From positions 1 to 49,769 of the forward strand of contig JAIXSA010000063.1 of NCBI GenBank assembly GCA_027484915.1: 49,769 nt of DNA, in the 5' to 3' direction. The notes under the pieces are model-generated. The model was not told the origin of the DNA, ran no database searches, and saw only the letters and a program-made list of their open reading frames with translations. Below, in pieces: positions 1-7,043 of the stretch. Each line of letters begins with the position of its first letter. Positions within the stretch are counted from its first letter, which is position 1. This DNA is from Paracoccaceae bacterium (GTDB lineage Bacteria; Pseudomonadota; Alphaproteobacteria; Rhodobacterales; Rhodobacteraceae). Position numbers and translations under genes: made by a program.

Positions 1-431
1 AGGCTTTCGGCCTGCTGCACGCCGACCTTGAAGTTGTCGAAGGTGGCGTAGTAGTCGACCGAGCCGGAGTCACGGATCAGCCGGTCATAGGCGATGATCT
101 TGATGCCAGCCGCAGCGGCATTGTCGAGCGCGTTCGACAGCGTGGTGCCGTCGATGGCAGCGATCACCAACGCCTTGACGCCCGAGGTAATCATGTTCTC
201 GATCTGGCTCAGCTGGGTCGGGATGTCATCCTCGGCGTACTGCAGGTCGGTGGCATAGCCAGCCTCCTGGAACGCCTTCACCATCGAGTCGCCGTCCGAA
301 ATCCAGCGCGATGAGGATTTGGTGGGCATGGCAATGCCGATGGTGCCCTTGTCCTGGGCAAAGAGCGGCATGGCAGAGAGCGCAGCGGTGGCGCCGGTCA
401 GGGCCATGAGGCCGCGGCGAGTCAAGATCAT
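1..431 (-). CDS. chvE: ChvE-type multiple-sugar ABC transporter substrate-binding protein (3' end outside window)
   Basis: This is the N-terminal 143 residues of a periplasmic sugar-binding protein; the gene runs off the left edge of the window. An arginine-containing signal peptide (about residues 1-25) ends near AMPLFAQ. The mature start carries the run [16 protein letters not shown], followed by [19 protein letters not shown], which I recognise as very close to Agrobacterium ChvE. ChvE family proteins bind aldoses such as galactose, arabinose and glucose and pass them to the GguA/GguB importer, whose genes would be expected to the left. The start is the ATG at 431, preceded by a strong GGGAGGAAA ribosome site. 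The divergent LysR gene next door resembles gbpR, the usual partner. Confidence 0.88.
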   Translation of the reverse strand, partial: MILTRRGLMALTGATAALSAMPLFAQDKGTIGIAMPTKSSSRWISDGDSMVKAFQEAGYATDLQYAEDDIPTQLSQIENMITSGVKALVIAAIDGTTLSNALDNAAAAGIKIIAYDRLIRDSGSVDYYATFDNFKVGVQQAES

Positions 432-596
432 CTTGTTTCCTCCCGATGAATCTTAAGGTGCATCCGCTTTGGGCACGCCTGTGCGGCCCCTGCTTACGGA
501 CGGGGCGCAGATTGCGCGGGGGAGACATATCTGTCAAATAGGGTTTGTGTGCATGAACATAACACTATTGTCATGAATCCATCTGAAACAGGTTTG

Positions 597-1502
597 ATGG
601 CCCAGGTGCGCCGATTGAAGCCCGTGCAGCTAAGGTTGCTGGCGGAGCTTGACCAAGTGGGTGCGCTTGGGCTGGCGGCAGCACGGATTGGCATTGCGCA
701 GCCGGCGGCCTCGCGCCTGCTGGCAGAAATGGAAGGGCTTCTGGGCCTGGCTCTGCATGAACGGCATGGCCGCGGGTTGCAGTTGACCCCGGTGGGGCAG
801 GCCCTGGCCCGACGGGCAGCGCGGATCGAGATCGAACTGGCGGATGCCGCGCGCGACCTGGCCGAGGCGGCGACGGGACGCGCAGGGGTGGTGCGGGTGG
901 GTGCGGTAACGGGCCCGGCGTTAAGCCTGGTGATGCCGACGCTGATCGGCCTGCAGCGAGAGTTGCCGGAGTTTCGGGCAGAGGTGATGGTGTCGACATC
1001 GGTCACTCTCTGCGATCAGTTGCGCGAGGGGCGGCTGGACTTCGCGCTGGCACGGCTGTCGCCGGGTGAAACGCAGCTTGAGGCCAGGGTCATGTCGGCC
1101 GAACCGCTATCGCTGGTGGTGCGGCGGGGTCATCCGCTGCTGGTGCGGCCGATCCTGTCGGTGGATGACCTGCTGGCCTATGACTGGGTGATGGGCGACG
1201 ACGAGACGCTTTTGACGCAGACGGTGGTAAGTCGCCTGACCGAGTTGGGCTTGCCGCAGCCGAAACGGCGGATCTCGACCTCGTCCTTCCTGTTCACGCT
1301 GGCGCTGTTGAACCAGACCGATGCCATCGCGCCGCTGGCCCGGCCGGTGGTCGAAAGCTTTGCCGGGAACCCTTCGGTGCCCTTCGTGTCGCTGCCGGTC
1401 GACCTGGGGCTGGCGGTGGCTCCGTTCAGCCTGGTGACGCGGGCCGGGGCGCAGATGACGCCCTCGGCCCAGCGCCTGATCGAGGCGGTGCTGGCGGCCT
1501 AG
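597..1502 (+). CDS. gbpR: LysR-family regulator, GbpR-like
   Basis: This encodes a transcription factor of 301 residues with an N-terminal winged helix-turn-helix (about residues 5-65, with AAARIGIAQPAASRLL as the recognition region) and a C-terminal periplasmic-binding-like effector domain. In Agrobacterium, GbpR sits next to chvE and controls its induction by sugars. The divergent placement here suggests the same role, which is inference from position and family. The start is uncertain. A GTG at 549 and an ATG at 573 are in frame, but the ATG at 597 has a CAGG-like site and gives the usual LysR length. The sequence CATGAA occurs twice, 20 bp apart (552 and 572), in the divergent promoter region. 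The stop codon shares CTAG with the convergent PanB-like gene. Confidence 0.8.
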   Translation: MAQVRRLKPVQLRLLAELDQVGALGLAAARIGIAQPAASRLLAEMEGLLGLALHERHGRGLQLTPVGQALARRAARIEIELADAARDLAEAATGRAGVVRVGAVTGPALSLVMPTLIGLQRELPEFRAEVMVSTSVTLCDQLREGRLDFALARLSPGETQLEARVMSAEPLSLVVRRGHPLLVRPILSVDDLLAYDWVMGDDETLLTQTVVSRLTELGLPQPKRRISTSSFLFTLALLNQTDAIAPLARPVVESFAGNPSVPFVSLPVDLGLAVAPFSLVTRAGAQMTPSAQRLIEAVLAA

Positions 1503-2296
1503 GCGTTCTGGTCCAGCCAGTCGGCAAAGTCCGCGACGACCTGGGGGTCGCAGTCCACCAGATGCTGCGGCGCGGGGTAGTCGCCGTCGTGGACATCCTT
1601 GGCAAAGCGGGACATCGCGTCGATCCGCAGGGCTTGAAGACGGTCATACTCGGCGGCGAAGTCGGCATAGACCTTGGCATGGCGGGGAATCTTGCCGCGG
1701 TTCTGGCCGAGGACGTCGTCGGTAAAGAGGTACTGTGCGTGGCCACCTGCGCCTGCGCCCATCGAGATGAGAAACAGGTTCGTCTTCTCCGCGATCAGGC
1801 GGGTGATGGAATGGGGGACGACCTCGATTTCCACGGCGAAGGCACCGGCGGCCTCCAGCGCTTTGCACTGGTTCCAGACAAGTTGTGCGGTTTCCAGCGT
1901 CTTGCCCACCGCCTTGAAGCCCCCGGTCCAGGTGCGTTTCGAGGGGATCAGGCCGACATGGCCGCAGACCGGAAGCGCGTGGTCGGTCATGGCGCGGACG
2001 GTGGCCAGCGAGCCGGAGCAGTAGAAGGCATCGGCCCCATGCTTGTACAGCGGGAAGGCCCAGCGCAGGAAATCGTCGGTCCCACCGATTTCGTAGAAGT
2101 TGTCGCCGGGGAAGGCGAAGGCTTCGGGTGCCGCGTCGCGGAAGCGGCGATCCATCACCATTGCGGGCGGAATGGAGAGAAGCTCGACCCCAGCGCGGGC
2201 GGCGGCCTCGGCTTCTTCCAACGTCTCGACCCGCAGCATGGCGAACTGGTGTTTGCCGCGCTGGTCGAGCAGGTCCTTGACGGTGGGCGGTGCCAT
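1499..2296 (-). CDS. Divergent PanB-like (ketopantoate hydroxymethyltransferase family) enzyme in moc-type operon
   Basis: This 265-residue protein has the second half of the PanB fold: LPVCGHVGLIPSK (109-121), EAAGAFAVEIEVVP (148-161) and GAGAGGHAQY (180-189), with E158 where PanB has its general-base glutamate. The N-terminal half lacks PanB landmarks. The GDS motif with the metal aspartate is replaced by LSIPPAM (40-46), and no VKIEGG-type motif is visible. PanB moves a hydroxymethyl group from methylene-tetrahydrofolate to ketoisovalerate. Here the gene is the last of a three-gene operon after a MocD-like oxygenase and a MocE-like ferredoxin, so pantothenate synthesis is unlikely. A role in taking up or transferring the one-carbon unit from O-demethylation is my hypothesis. 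Its ATG overlaps the mocE stop. Confidence 0.75.
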   Translation of the reverse strand: MAPPTVKDLLDQRGKHQFAMLRVETLEEAEAAARAGVELLSIPPAMVMDRRFRDAAPEAFAFPGDNFYEIGGTDDFLRWAFPLYKHGADAFYCSGSLATVRAMTDHALPVCGHVGLIPSKRTWTGGFKAVGKTLETAQLVWNQCKALEAAGAFAVEIEVVPHSITRLIAEKTNLFLISMGAGAGGHAQYLFTDDVLGQNRGKIPRHAKVYADFAAEYDRLQALRIDAMSRFAKDVHDGDYPAPQHLVDCDPQVVADFADWLDQNA

Positions 2297-2607
2297 CACG
2301 CCACCTCGACAAAGACGCGGTCGCCTTCGACCTTCACCGGGAAGGTCTTCAGGTTTACGCAGACGGGCGCGCGCATCGCCTCGCCCGTGCGATAGTCGAA
2401 CTGGCCGTTGTGCTTGGGGCATTCGATCAGATTGCCCATCACCAGGCCGTCGCAAAGATGGACGTTCTCGTGGGTGCAGAGGCCGGCAGTCGCGAAGAAG
2501 TTGCCATCGGGCGAGTGATAGATCGCGAAGGTCTTGCCCGCATGGTCCCAGCGGATCAGGTCTTCTTCGTCGATGTCGGAGGTCGAGCAGGCGTCGATCC
2601 AGGGCAT
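2296..2607 (-). CDS. mocE: MocE-like Rieske [2Fe-2S] ferredoxin
   Basis: This is a 103-residue soluble Rieske-type ferredoxin. The cluster ligands are visible as C44-T-H46 (in GLCTHENVHL) and C63-P-K-H66 (in ECPKHNGQFD). Such proteins carry electrons to an oxygenase. In the rhizobial rhizopine model, MocE passes electrons to MocD, and a reductase, MocF, reloads it. No ferredoxin reductase is present nearby, so a reductase from elsewhere in the genome would have to serve. The gene starts 10 bp after mocD, and its TGA overlaps the ATG of the PanB-like gene, which indicates one transcript with translational coupling. Confidence 0.85.
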   Translation of the reverse strand: MPWIDACSTSDIDEEDLIRWDHAGKTFAIYHSPDGNFFATAGLCTHENVHLCDGLVMGNLIECPKHNGQFDYRTGEAMRAPVCVNLKTFPVKVEGDRVFVEVA

Positions 2608-2617
2608 GTCTTTGTCC

Positions 2618-3709
2618 TTATTCTGCGGCGGCGGGGGGCATCATGCCCGGGACGTATTGGTGGAAATCCTCGCGGTAAGGTTTCGCGGTTGGCGGGAGGT
2701 CGCGCCTCAGGAAGTAGTCCTCGTTCATCACCTGGCGTTTGATCGCGGGCCACATCTCGGCGAACGCCTCGGCGATGGATCGGTTGGGTGGCGGCAGGTC
2801 GCCCTTGATGACCTCATGCAGCCGCGGCAGCGCGTGATAGGGGACCATCGGGAACATGTGATGTTCGACATGGTAGTTCATGTTCCAGTAGATGAAGCGG
2901 CTGACGGGGTTCATGTAGACAGTGCGGCTGTTCAGCCGATGGTCGATGACATTGTCGGCGAGACCCCCGTGTTGCAGAAGGCCGGTCATCACATGGTGCC
3001 ATGCGCCGTACAACCGGGGCAGGCCGATCACCATCAGCGGCAGGAACGAGCCCATCCCCAGCGCCAATGCGATGGTTGCGACGTAGATCGACACATGGAC
3101 GATGGCGACGCGCTGCACCTTGCCCCATTCGCTTTGCGGGACATAGGTGCGCTCTGCCGGCGTCGGGCCGGAGATGGCGTTTCGCAGGATGCGAGGCACG
3201 AAGGCGATGACGTCCAGGATGCCGAAGAAGTTCAGGATCAGCTTCGCCACCTCGGGCGGGCGCATGACGGCGATTTCCGGGTCGCGGCCGACGAAGTAGG
3301 TTTCGGAATGGTGGCGCGCGTGGCTCCAGCGCCAGGTGGCCGAGTTGCGCATGATCATGAAGCTGGCGATTTCGTAGACGACGTTGTTCATCCAGGGTGT
3401 CTTGAAGGCAGTGCCGTGGCCGCATTCGTGCCAGCGCGAGTCCGAGGCAGAACCATAAAGGACACCGTAGGCCAGCCAGAACGGGATCGACCAAATCGAG
3501 GGCCAGAGCGCGATACCGATTCCGGCAAGGACGATCATGCTGCCGTACAGGACTATGGTATCGCGGATCGCCGGGACGTCGCTGCGCGCCATCAGGTCCT
3601 TCATCACCTTGCGCGGCACTTCGGTGTGATACCACTCCGCCGCCGTCAGACCGCTGTCCACCGCACGTTGGGCGTCGGGCCCGAAAAGGCTGTATTCGCG
3701 TTTGCTCAT
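2618..3709 (-). CDS. mocD: MocD-like membrane di-iron oxygenase (fatty-acid-desaturase fold)
   Basis: This encodes a 363-residue integral membrane oxygenase. Three histidine boxes that bind the di-iron centre are plain: HECGH (94-98), HARHH (130-134) and HVEHH (280-284). Hydrophobic segments lie near residues 50-85 and 203-232. The family includes desaturases, alkane hydroxylases and MocD, which is proposed to demethylate 3-O-methyl-scyllo-inosamine. Pairing with a MocE-type ferredoxin and a divergent inositol-type importer supports that assignment over lipid desaturation. The start is the ATG at 3709 with GAGGCAGG upstream; a longer in-frame extension to 3787 lacks a good ribosome site. The gene is the first of the leftward operon. 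Confidence 0.82.
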   Translation of the reverse strand: MSKREYSLFGPDAQRAVDSGLTAAEWYHTEVPRKVMKDLMARSDVPAIRDTIVLYGSMIVLAGIGIALWPSIWSIPFWLAYGVLYGSASDSRWHECGHGTAFKTPWMNNVVYEIASFMIMRNSATWRWSHARHHSETYFVGRDPEIAVMRPPEVAKLILNFFGILDVIAFVPRILRNAISGPTPAERTYVPQSEWGKVQRVAIVHVSIYVATIALALGMGSFLPLMVIGLPRLYGAWHHVMTGLLQHGGLADNVIDHRLNSRTVYMNPVSRFIYWNMNYHVEHHMFPMVPYHALPRLHEVIKGDLPPPNRSIAEAFAEMWPAIKRQVMNEDYFLRRDLPPTAKPYREDFHQYVPGMMPPAAAE

Positions 3710-3803
3710 GTCCTGCCTCGCTCTGGGCCGCCAAAGGGACCGCCGTTCCGTGAGACGTGGATAAGTCCGGTTCGTCGCAATCGCCAATAGCCGTGCTTGC
3801 AGG

Positions 3804-3853
3804 TTTCGTCATGATCCATCATCATCCGGCACAGCCTTGATGGAATTTCGTCA
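3804..3853. promoter_or_regulatory. Paired TTTCGTCA motifs in the mocD/lacI divergent promoter
   Basis: Two copies of TTTCGTCA lie in the 149-bp intergenic region, at 3804-3811 and 3846-3853. They are 42 bp apart, close to four helical turns, so both would face the same side of the DNA. Two further copies in inverted orientation flank the end of the lacI gene. The recurrence only around this regulator suggests binding sites of the LacI-family protein. This is inferred from position and repetition, and no matching experiment is known to me. Confidence 0.4.
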
Positions 3854-3858
3854 GAACC

Positions 3859-4890
3859 GTGGCACACCGGCCTACCATCCATGATGTCGCCCGCGAGGCT
3901 GGCGTGTCTTCGGCAACCGTCGACCGGGTGCTGAACGGGCGCGAGAAAGTGCGCGAGGAAACCGCGCGCAAGGTCTATGAGGCGGCGCGGCTGATCGGCT
4001 ACCACGCCGCCCCACTGATCGGGCAGCGGGTCCATGCCGACTTGCCTCGCCTGCGGCTTGGGCTTGTGCTGCACAAGGAACGGCAGGCCTTCTATCAGGC
4101 GTTCAAGGCCGAGGCCGAGCGTGCGGTGACCCAGGCGACGGGGGTTCGGGCGTCATTGCAGGTTGCCTTCGCGGCGTCGCAGTCGCCCAAGGATTTCACC
4201 GAACTGATGGAAGGGATGGCGGGCCGCGTCGATGCGATTGCGGCGACGGCGGTGACCCATCCCGAGGTGACCGAGGCCGTGATGCGGCTGAACGCCAAGG
4301 GCATCCCCTGCTTTTCGCTCTTGAACGATTTTGGGCAGGGAGTGCGGCAAAACTATCTGGGTCTCAATAACTTGAGGGTCGGACGGATCGCGGCTCACAT
4401 GATCGCGACGGCCTCGCGCCATGCCGGCAAGATCGCGGTCTTCGTGGGCGGCTATCGATGGCATGGACATGAGCTGCGGGAAACCGGGGTGCGCAGCTAT
4501 TTCCGTGAACACGCGCCGCAGTTTCAGGTGCTGGACACACTGATCAACCTGGAAACCCGACAGCTGACTTATGAGGCGACGCTGGATCTTCTGTCCCGCC
4601 ATCCGGACTTACGCGGCATCTACTGTGCGGGCGGCGGGATGGAGGGTGCCATTGCAGCCGTGCGCGAGGCGCGCGAGCCCGGAGAGGTGGCGCTGGTGGT
4701 GAACGAGCTTACCCCGGAAAGCCGGGCGGCGCTGATCGGTCGGCATGTGACGATGGTGATCGCCACCCCGCTTCAGCGGCTGTGCGATGATCTTGTGCGT
4801 CTGGCGGCCGAAGCGGTGAACGGGGGAATGGTTCCGGTGCAGGGCCAGCACTTCCTGCCGCCAGACCTGTACCTTCCCGAGTCGGTCTGA
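3859..4890 (+). CDS. LacI-family transcriptional regulator of the moc-like locus
   Basis: This 343-residue regulator has an N-terminal LacI helix-turn-helix (residues 4-50: TIHDVAREAGVSSATVDRVLNG) and a sugar-binding-type effector domain from about residue 60. The helix carries ATVDRVLN in place of the common HxTVSRVLN, a variant seen in regulators of sugar ABC operons. It is likely to repress the divergent mocDE operon and the downstream transport operon until an inositol-like ligand binds. The start is the GTG at 3859. The stop codon TGA lies within one of the TTTCGTCA-type motifs, in inverted orientation. Known rhizobial moc loci use a different type of regulator (MocR), so control here has been replaced. 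Confidence 0.85.
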   Translation: MAHRPTIHDVAREAGVSSATVDRVLNGREKVREETARKVYEAARLIGYHAAPLIGQRVHADLPRLRLGLVLHKERQAFYQAFKAEAERAVTQATGVRASLQVAFAASQSPKDFTELMEGMAGRVDAIAATAVTHPEVTEAVMRLNAKGIPCFSLLNDFGQGVRQNYLGLNNLRVGRIAAHMIATASRHAGKIAVFVGGYRWHGHELRETGVRSYFREHAPQFQVLDTLINLETRQLTYEATLDLLSRHPDLRGIYCAGGGMEGAIAAVREAREPGEVALVVNELTPESRAALIGRHVTMVIATPLQRLCDDLVRLAAEAVNGGMVPVQGQHFLPPDLYLPESV

Positions 4891-4927
4891 CGAAAAACAA
4901 TCATCCTTTTGACCGACGTTTCGTCAG
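4887..4927. promoter_or_regulatory. Inverted repeat CTGACGAAA / TTTCGTCAG, candidate LacI operator
   Basis: CTGACGAAA (4887-4895) and TTTCGTCAG (4919-4927) form a perfect 9-bp inverted repeat with a 23-bp spacer, and the centres are 32 bp apart (about three turns). It lies between the regulator gene and the MocC-like gene, 93 bp before the latter's start. Together with the copies at 3804 and 3846, it makes four sites around the regulator. Confidence 0.45.
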
Positions 4928-5019
4928 GAATGACGGGATCGGCCCGCGGCGCATTGACGCGATGGCAGAGTCTCGCGGATGGTCCGGCCCAAGAATTCGC
5001 CACGGTTGGGAGGCCGGGA

Positions 5020-5826
5020 ATGATCCACTTCGCTTTGAACCACATGACGGTGGCGCGCCTCTCGTTCCGCGAGCTTGTCGATCTGTCCAAGACGCTGGGT
5101 TGCGTCGGGATCGAGGTCCGGAATGACCTGCCCCAGCCGCTGTTCGACGGCATGGACCCAGCCGAGGCCGGGGCGCATGTCCGCGCCAATGGGCTGCGTC
5201 TTCTCGCGGTGGCCGAGGTGAAGCGGTTCAACGACTGGTCGTCAGACAAGGAAGCCGAGGCGCTGGCGCTGATGAAGATCGCAAAGGCGGCGGGCGCGGA
5301 AGCGGTGAGCCTGATCCCGCGCAACGACAACCTGGGCATGGGCAACGGCGAGCGGCAGGCGAACCTGCGCGTCGCGCTGAAGGCGCTGAAGCCGATGCTG
5401 GAGGATCACAACCTCGTCGGCATGGTGGAACCGCTGGGCTTCGAGATCTGCGCGCTGCGCTACAAGGCGGAGGCCGTCGAGGGGATCGAAGCCGTTGGTG
5501 GCAAGGGGCGGTTCAAGTTGGTCCACGATACCTTCCACCACACGCTGGCGCACGGCGGCCCACTGTTCCCCGAGCATACCGGGATCGTCCACGTCTCGGG
5601 CGTGGTGGACCAGGAGGTCGGGATTGCGGACATGCGCGATCCGCATCGGGTTCTGGTGACGCCGGGCGACCGTCTGGGCAACGTTGAGCAGATTGCAGCG
5701 CTGCAGGCGGCCGGCTGGAACGGCCCGGTCAGCTTTGAAGCGTTCTCGCCAGACGTCCATGCGCTGACCGACCCGGAAGCGGCCCTGCGCGCCAGCATGG
5801 ACTACATGGCGCGGATAGAGGCGTGA
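5020..5826 (+). CDS. mocC: MocC/IolI-like TIM-barrel sugar isomerase/epimerase
   Basis: This 268-residue protein is of the xylose-isomerase-like TIM-barrel family that includes IolI (inosose isomerase), IolE and MocC. Likely metal ligands are E137 (in MVEPLG), D170 (in LVHDTFHH), H191 (in VHVSG) and E240 (in SFEAF), which matches the E-D-H-E pattern of IolI. MocC is required for rhizopine use in rhizobia, and the gene is placed between regulator and transporter as expected for that role. I cannot tell IolI from MocC activity by sequence alone. The start is the ATG at 5020 with GGGAGG upstream; the reading frame is open back to 4909, but that stretch holds the putative operator. Confidence 0.78.
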   Translation: MIHFALNHMTVARLSFRELVDLSKTLGCVGIEVRNDLPQPLFDGMDPAEAGAHVRANGLRLLAVAEVKRFNDWSSDKEAEALALMKIAKAAGAEAVSLIPRNDNLGMGNGERQANLRVALKALKPMLEDHNLVGMVEPLGFEICALRYKAEAVEGIEAVGGKGRFKLVHDTFHHTLAHGGPLFPEHTGIVHVSGVVDQEVGIADMRDPHRVLVTPGDRLGNVEQIAALQAAGWNGPVSFEAFSPDVHALTDPEAALRASMDYMARIEA

Positions 5827-5832
5827 AGAGTT

Positions 5833-5848
5833 TTGCAACCGGTTGCAA
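5833..5848. promoter_or_regulatory. Perfect 16-bp palindrome, LacI-type operator candidate
   Basis: TTGCAACCGGTTGCAA is a perfect palindrome with a central CG, the typical form of LacI/GalR family operators. It starts six bases after the MocC-like stop codon and 142 bp before the binding-protein gene. A TTGACG hexamer (5856-5861) follows, but no convincing -10 element could be matched to it. It differs from the TTTCGTCA motif, so it may serve a second LacI-family protein. Confidence 0.5.
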
Positions 5849-5989
5849 GAATCGGTTGACGGAGGGAAGGCGACTGCTCAGTCTGCGGTCTTGGACTGAA
5901 GCGTATTGCCGCGGCTCGCTGGGAAGCATGGCCGCATTCAGAATTGAACCGCTGTGATGGACAGCGGACATAACCGGGAGGAATGACCC

Positions 5990-6931
5990 ATGAAGAAGAC
6001 CCTTATCGCTGCAGGCTTCGCCTCGCTGCTTGGCACCACCGCGATGGCCGATGGGATCGGCGTTTCGATGGCGCTGTTCGACGACAACTTCCTGACCGTC
6101 CTGCGCAACGGGATCCAGGAACAGGCCGACGCGGCTGGCCTGTCGGTGCAGATCGAGGATGCGCAGAACGACGTGGCCAAGCAGCTGGACCAAATCAACA
6201 ACTTCATTGCCTCGGGCGTTGACGCGATCATCGTGAACCCGGTCGACACCTCGGCCACGCAGGCGATGTCGGACGCCGCTGCCGCTGCGGGCGTGCCGCT
6301 TGTCTATGTGAACCGCCAGCCGATCAACGTCGACAGCCTGCCCGACAACCAGGCCTTCGTTGCGTCGAACGAGTCGGAATCGTCGCGCCAGGGCTTCATC
6401 GAGCAGTGCAACCAGTGGAAAGCCGCTGGCAAGGAAGAAGTCAGCGTCTACGTGATGCAGGGGGAACTGTCGAACCAGGCCGCCGTGCAGCGCACGCAGA
6501 ACTATTATGACGTGATGGAAGCCGGCGAATGCGCGGTGAAAGTCAACGTGATCGACCAGCAGACCGCCAACTGGTCGCGGGATCAGGCGCAATCGCTGAT
6601 GACCAACTGGCTGTCGACCGGTGCAGCCTTCGACGGCGTGCTGGCCAACAACGACGAGATGGCGCTGGGCGCGATCCAGGCGATGAAGGCTGCGGGCATC
6701 GACATGGCGTCGGTCATCGTTTCGGGCGTCGATGCGACCCAGGATGCGCTGGCTTCGATGCAGGCTGGCGAGCTGGACATCACCGTGTTCCAGAACGCGG
6801 CGGCCCAGGGCGGCGGCGCGCTGGACGCGGCGGTCAAGCTGGCCAAGGGTGAGGCGGTGGACCAGAAGGTCTACATCCCGTTCGAACTGGTGACCCCGGC
6901 GAACATCGACGGCTATCTGTCGAAGAACTGA
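5990..6931 (+). CDS. mocB: Inositol/rhizopine-type ABC transporter substrate-binding protein (MocB-like)
   Basis: This is a 313-residue periplasmic binding protein of the RbsB/ribose class (Peripla_BP_4). The signal peptide is residues 1-20, with predicted cleavage after TAMA. The mature start GIGVSMALFDDNFLTVLRNG resembles inositol- and rhizopine-binding proteins. Ligand-contact regions typical of the fold are seen at NPVDTSATQ and VNRQPIN. It would capture the substrate and deliver it to the permease and ATPase encoded just downstream. The start is well defined by GGGAGG before the ATG. A hairpin with a T-run follows the gene, which would give more binding protein than membrane components. 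Confidence 0.85.
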   Translation: MKKTLIAAGFASLLGTTAMADGIGVSMALFDDNFLTVLRNGIQEQADAAGLSVQIEDAQNDVAKQLDQINNFIASGVDAIIVNPVDTSATQAMSDAAAAAGVPLVYVNRQPINVDSLPDNQAFVASNESESSRQGFIEQCNQWKAAGKEEVSVYVMQGELSNQAAVQRTQNYYDVMEAGECAVKVNVIDQQTANWSRDQAQSLMTNWLSTGAAFDGVLANNDEMALGAIQAMKAAGIDMASVIVSGVDATQDALASMQAGELDITVFQNAAAQGGGALDAAVKLAKGEAVDQKVYIPFELVTPANIDGYLSKN

Positions 6932-6950
6932 GCCCCTTCCGGGCATCTAT

Positions 6951-6980
6951 GGGGCGGCCGGTGACGGTCGCCCCGTTTTT
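6951..6980 (+). terminator. Intrinsic terminator/attenuator between binding protein and permease
   Basis: A 10-bp stem, GGGGCGGCCG paired with CGGTCGCCCC (one G-U pair), closes a GTGA tetraloop (6961-6964) and is followed by GTTTTT. It sits between the binding-protein stop (6931) and the permease start (7044). Partial termination here is the common way to make a binding protein in excess of its transporter. Confidence 0.75.
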
Positions 6981-7043
6981 CTGGTGCAGATGGGGTAGCA
7001 TCGGCCAGAGTCGTTGAACGCGCATTCAGGGGAGGAGGGCGAC

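Noticed and set aside
2534-3790. Long plus-strand open frame of 418 codons opposite the MocD-like gene
   Set aside because: The translation has no domain and mirrors the third-position GC pattern of the real gene on the other strand, which has all three histidine boxes.
5856-5884. Promoter from TTGACG upstream of the binding-protein gene
   Set aside because: No acceptable -10 hexamer was found at a spacing of 16-18 bp, so only the palindrome was kept as a feature.
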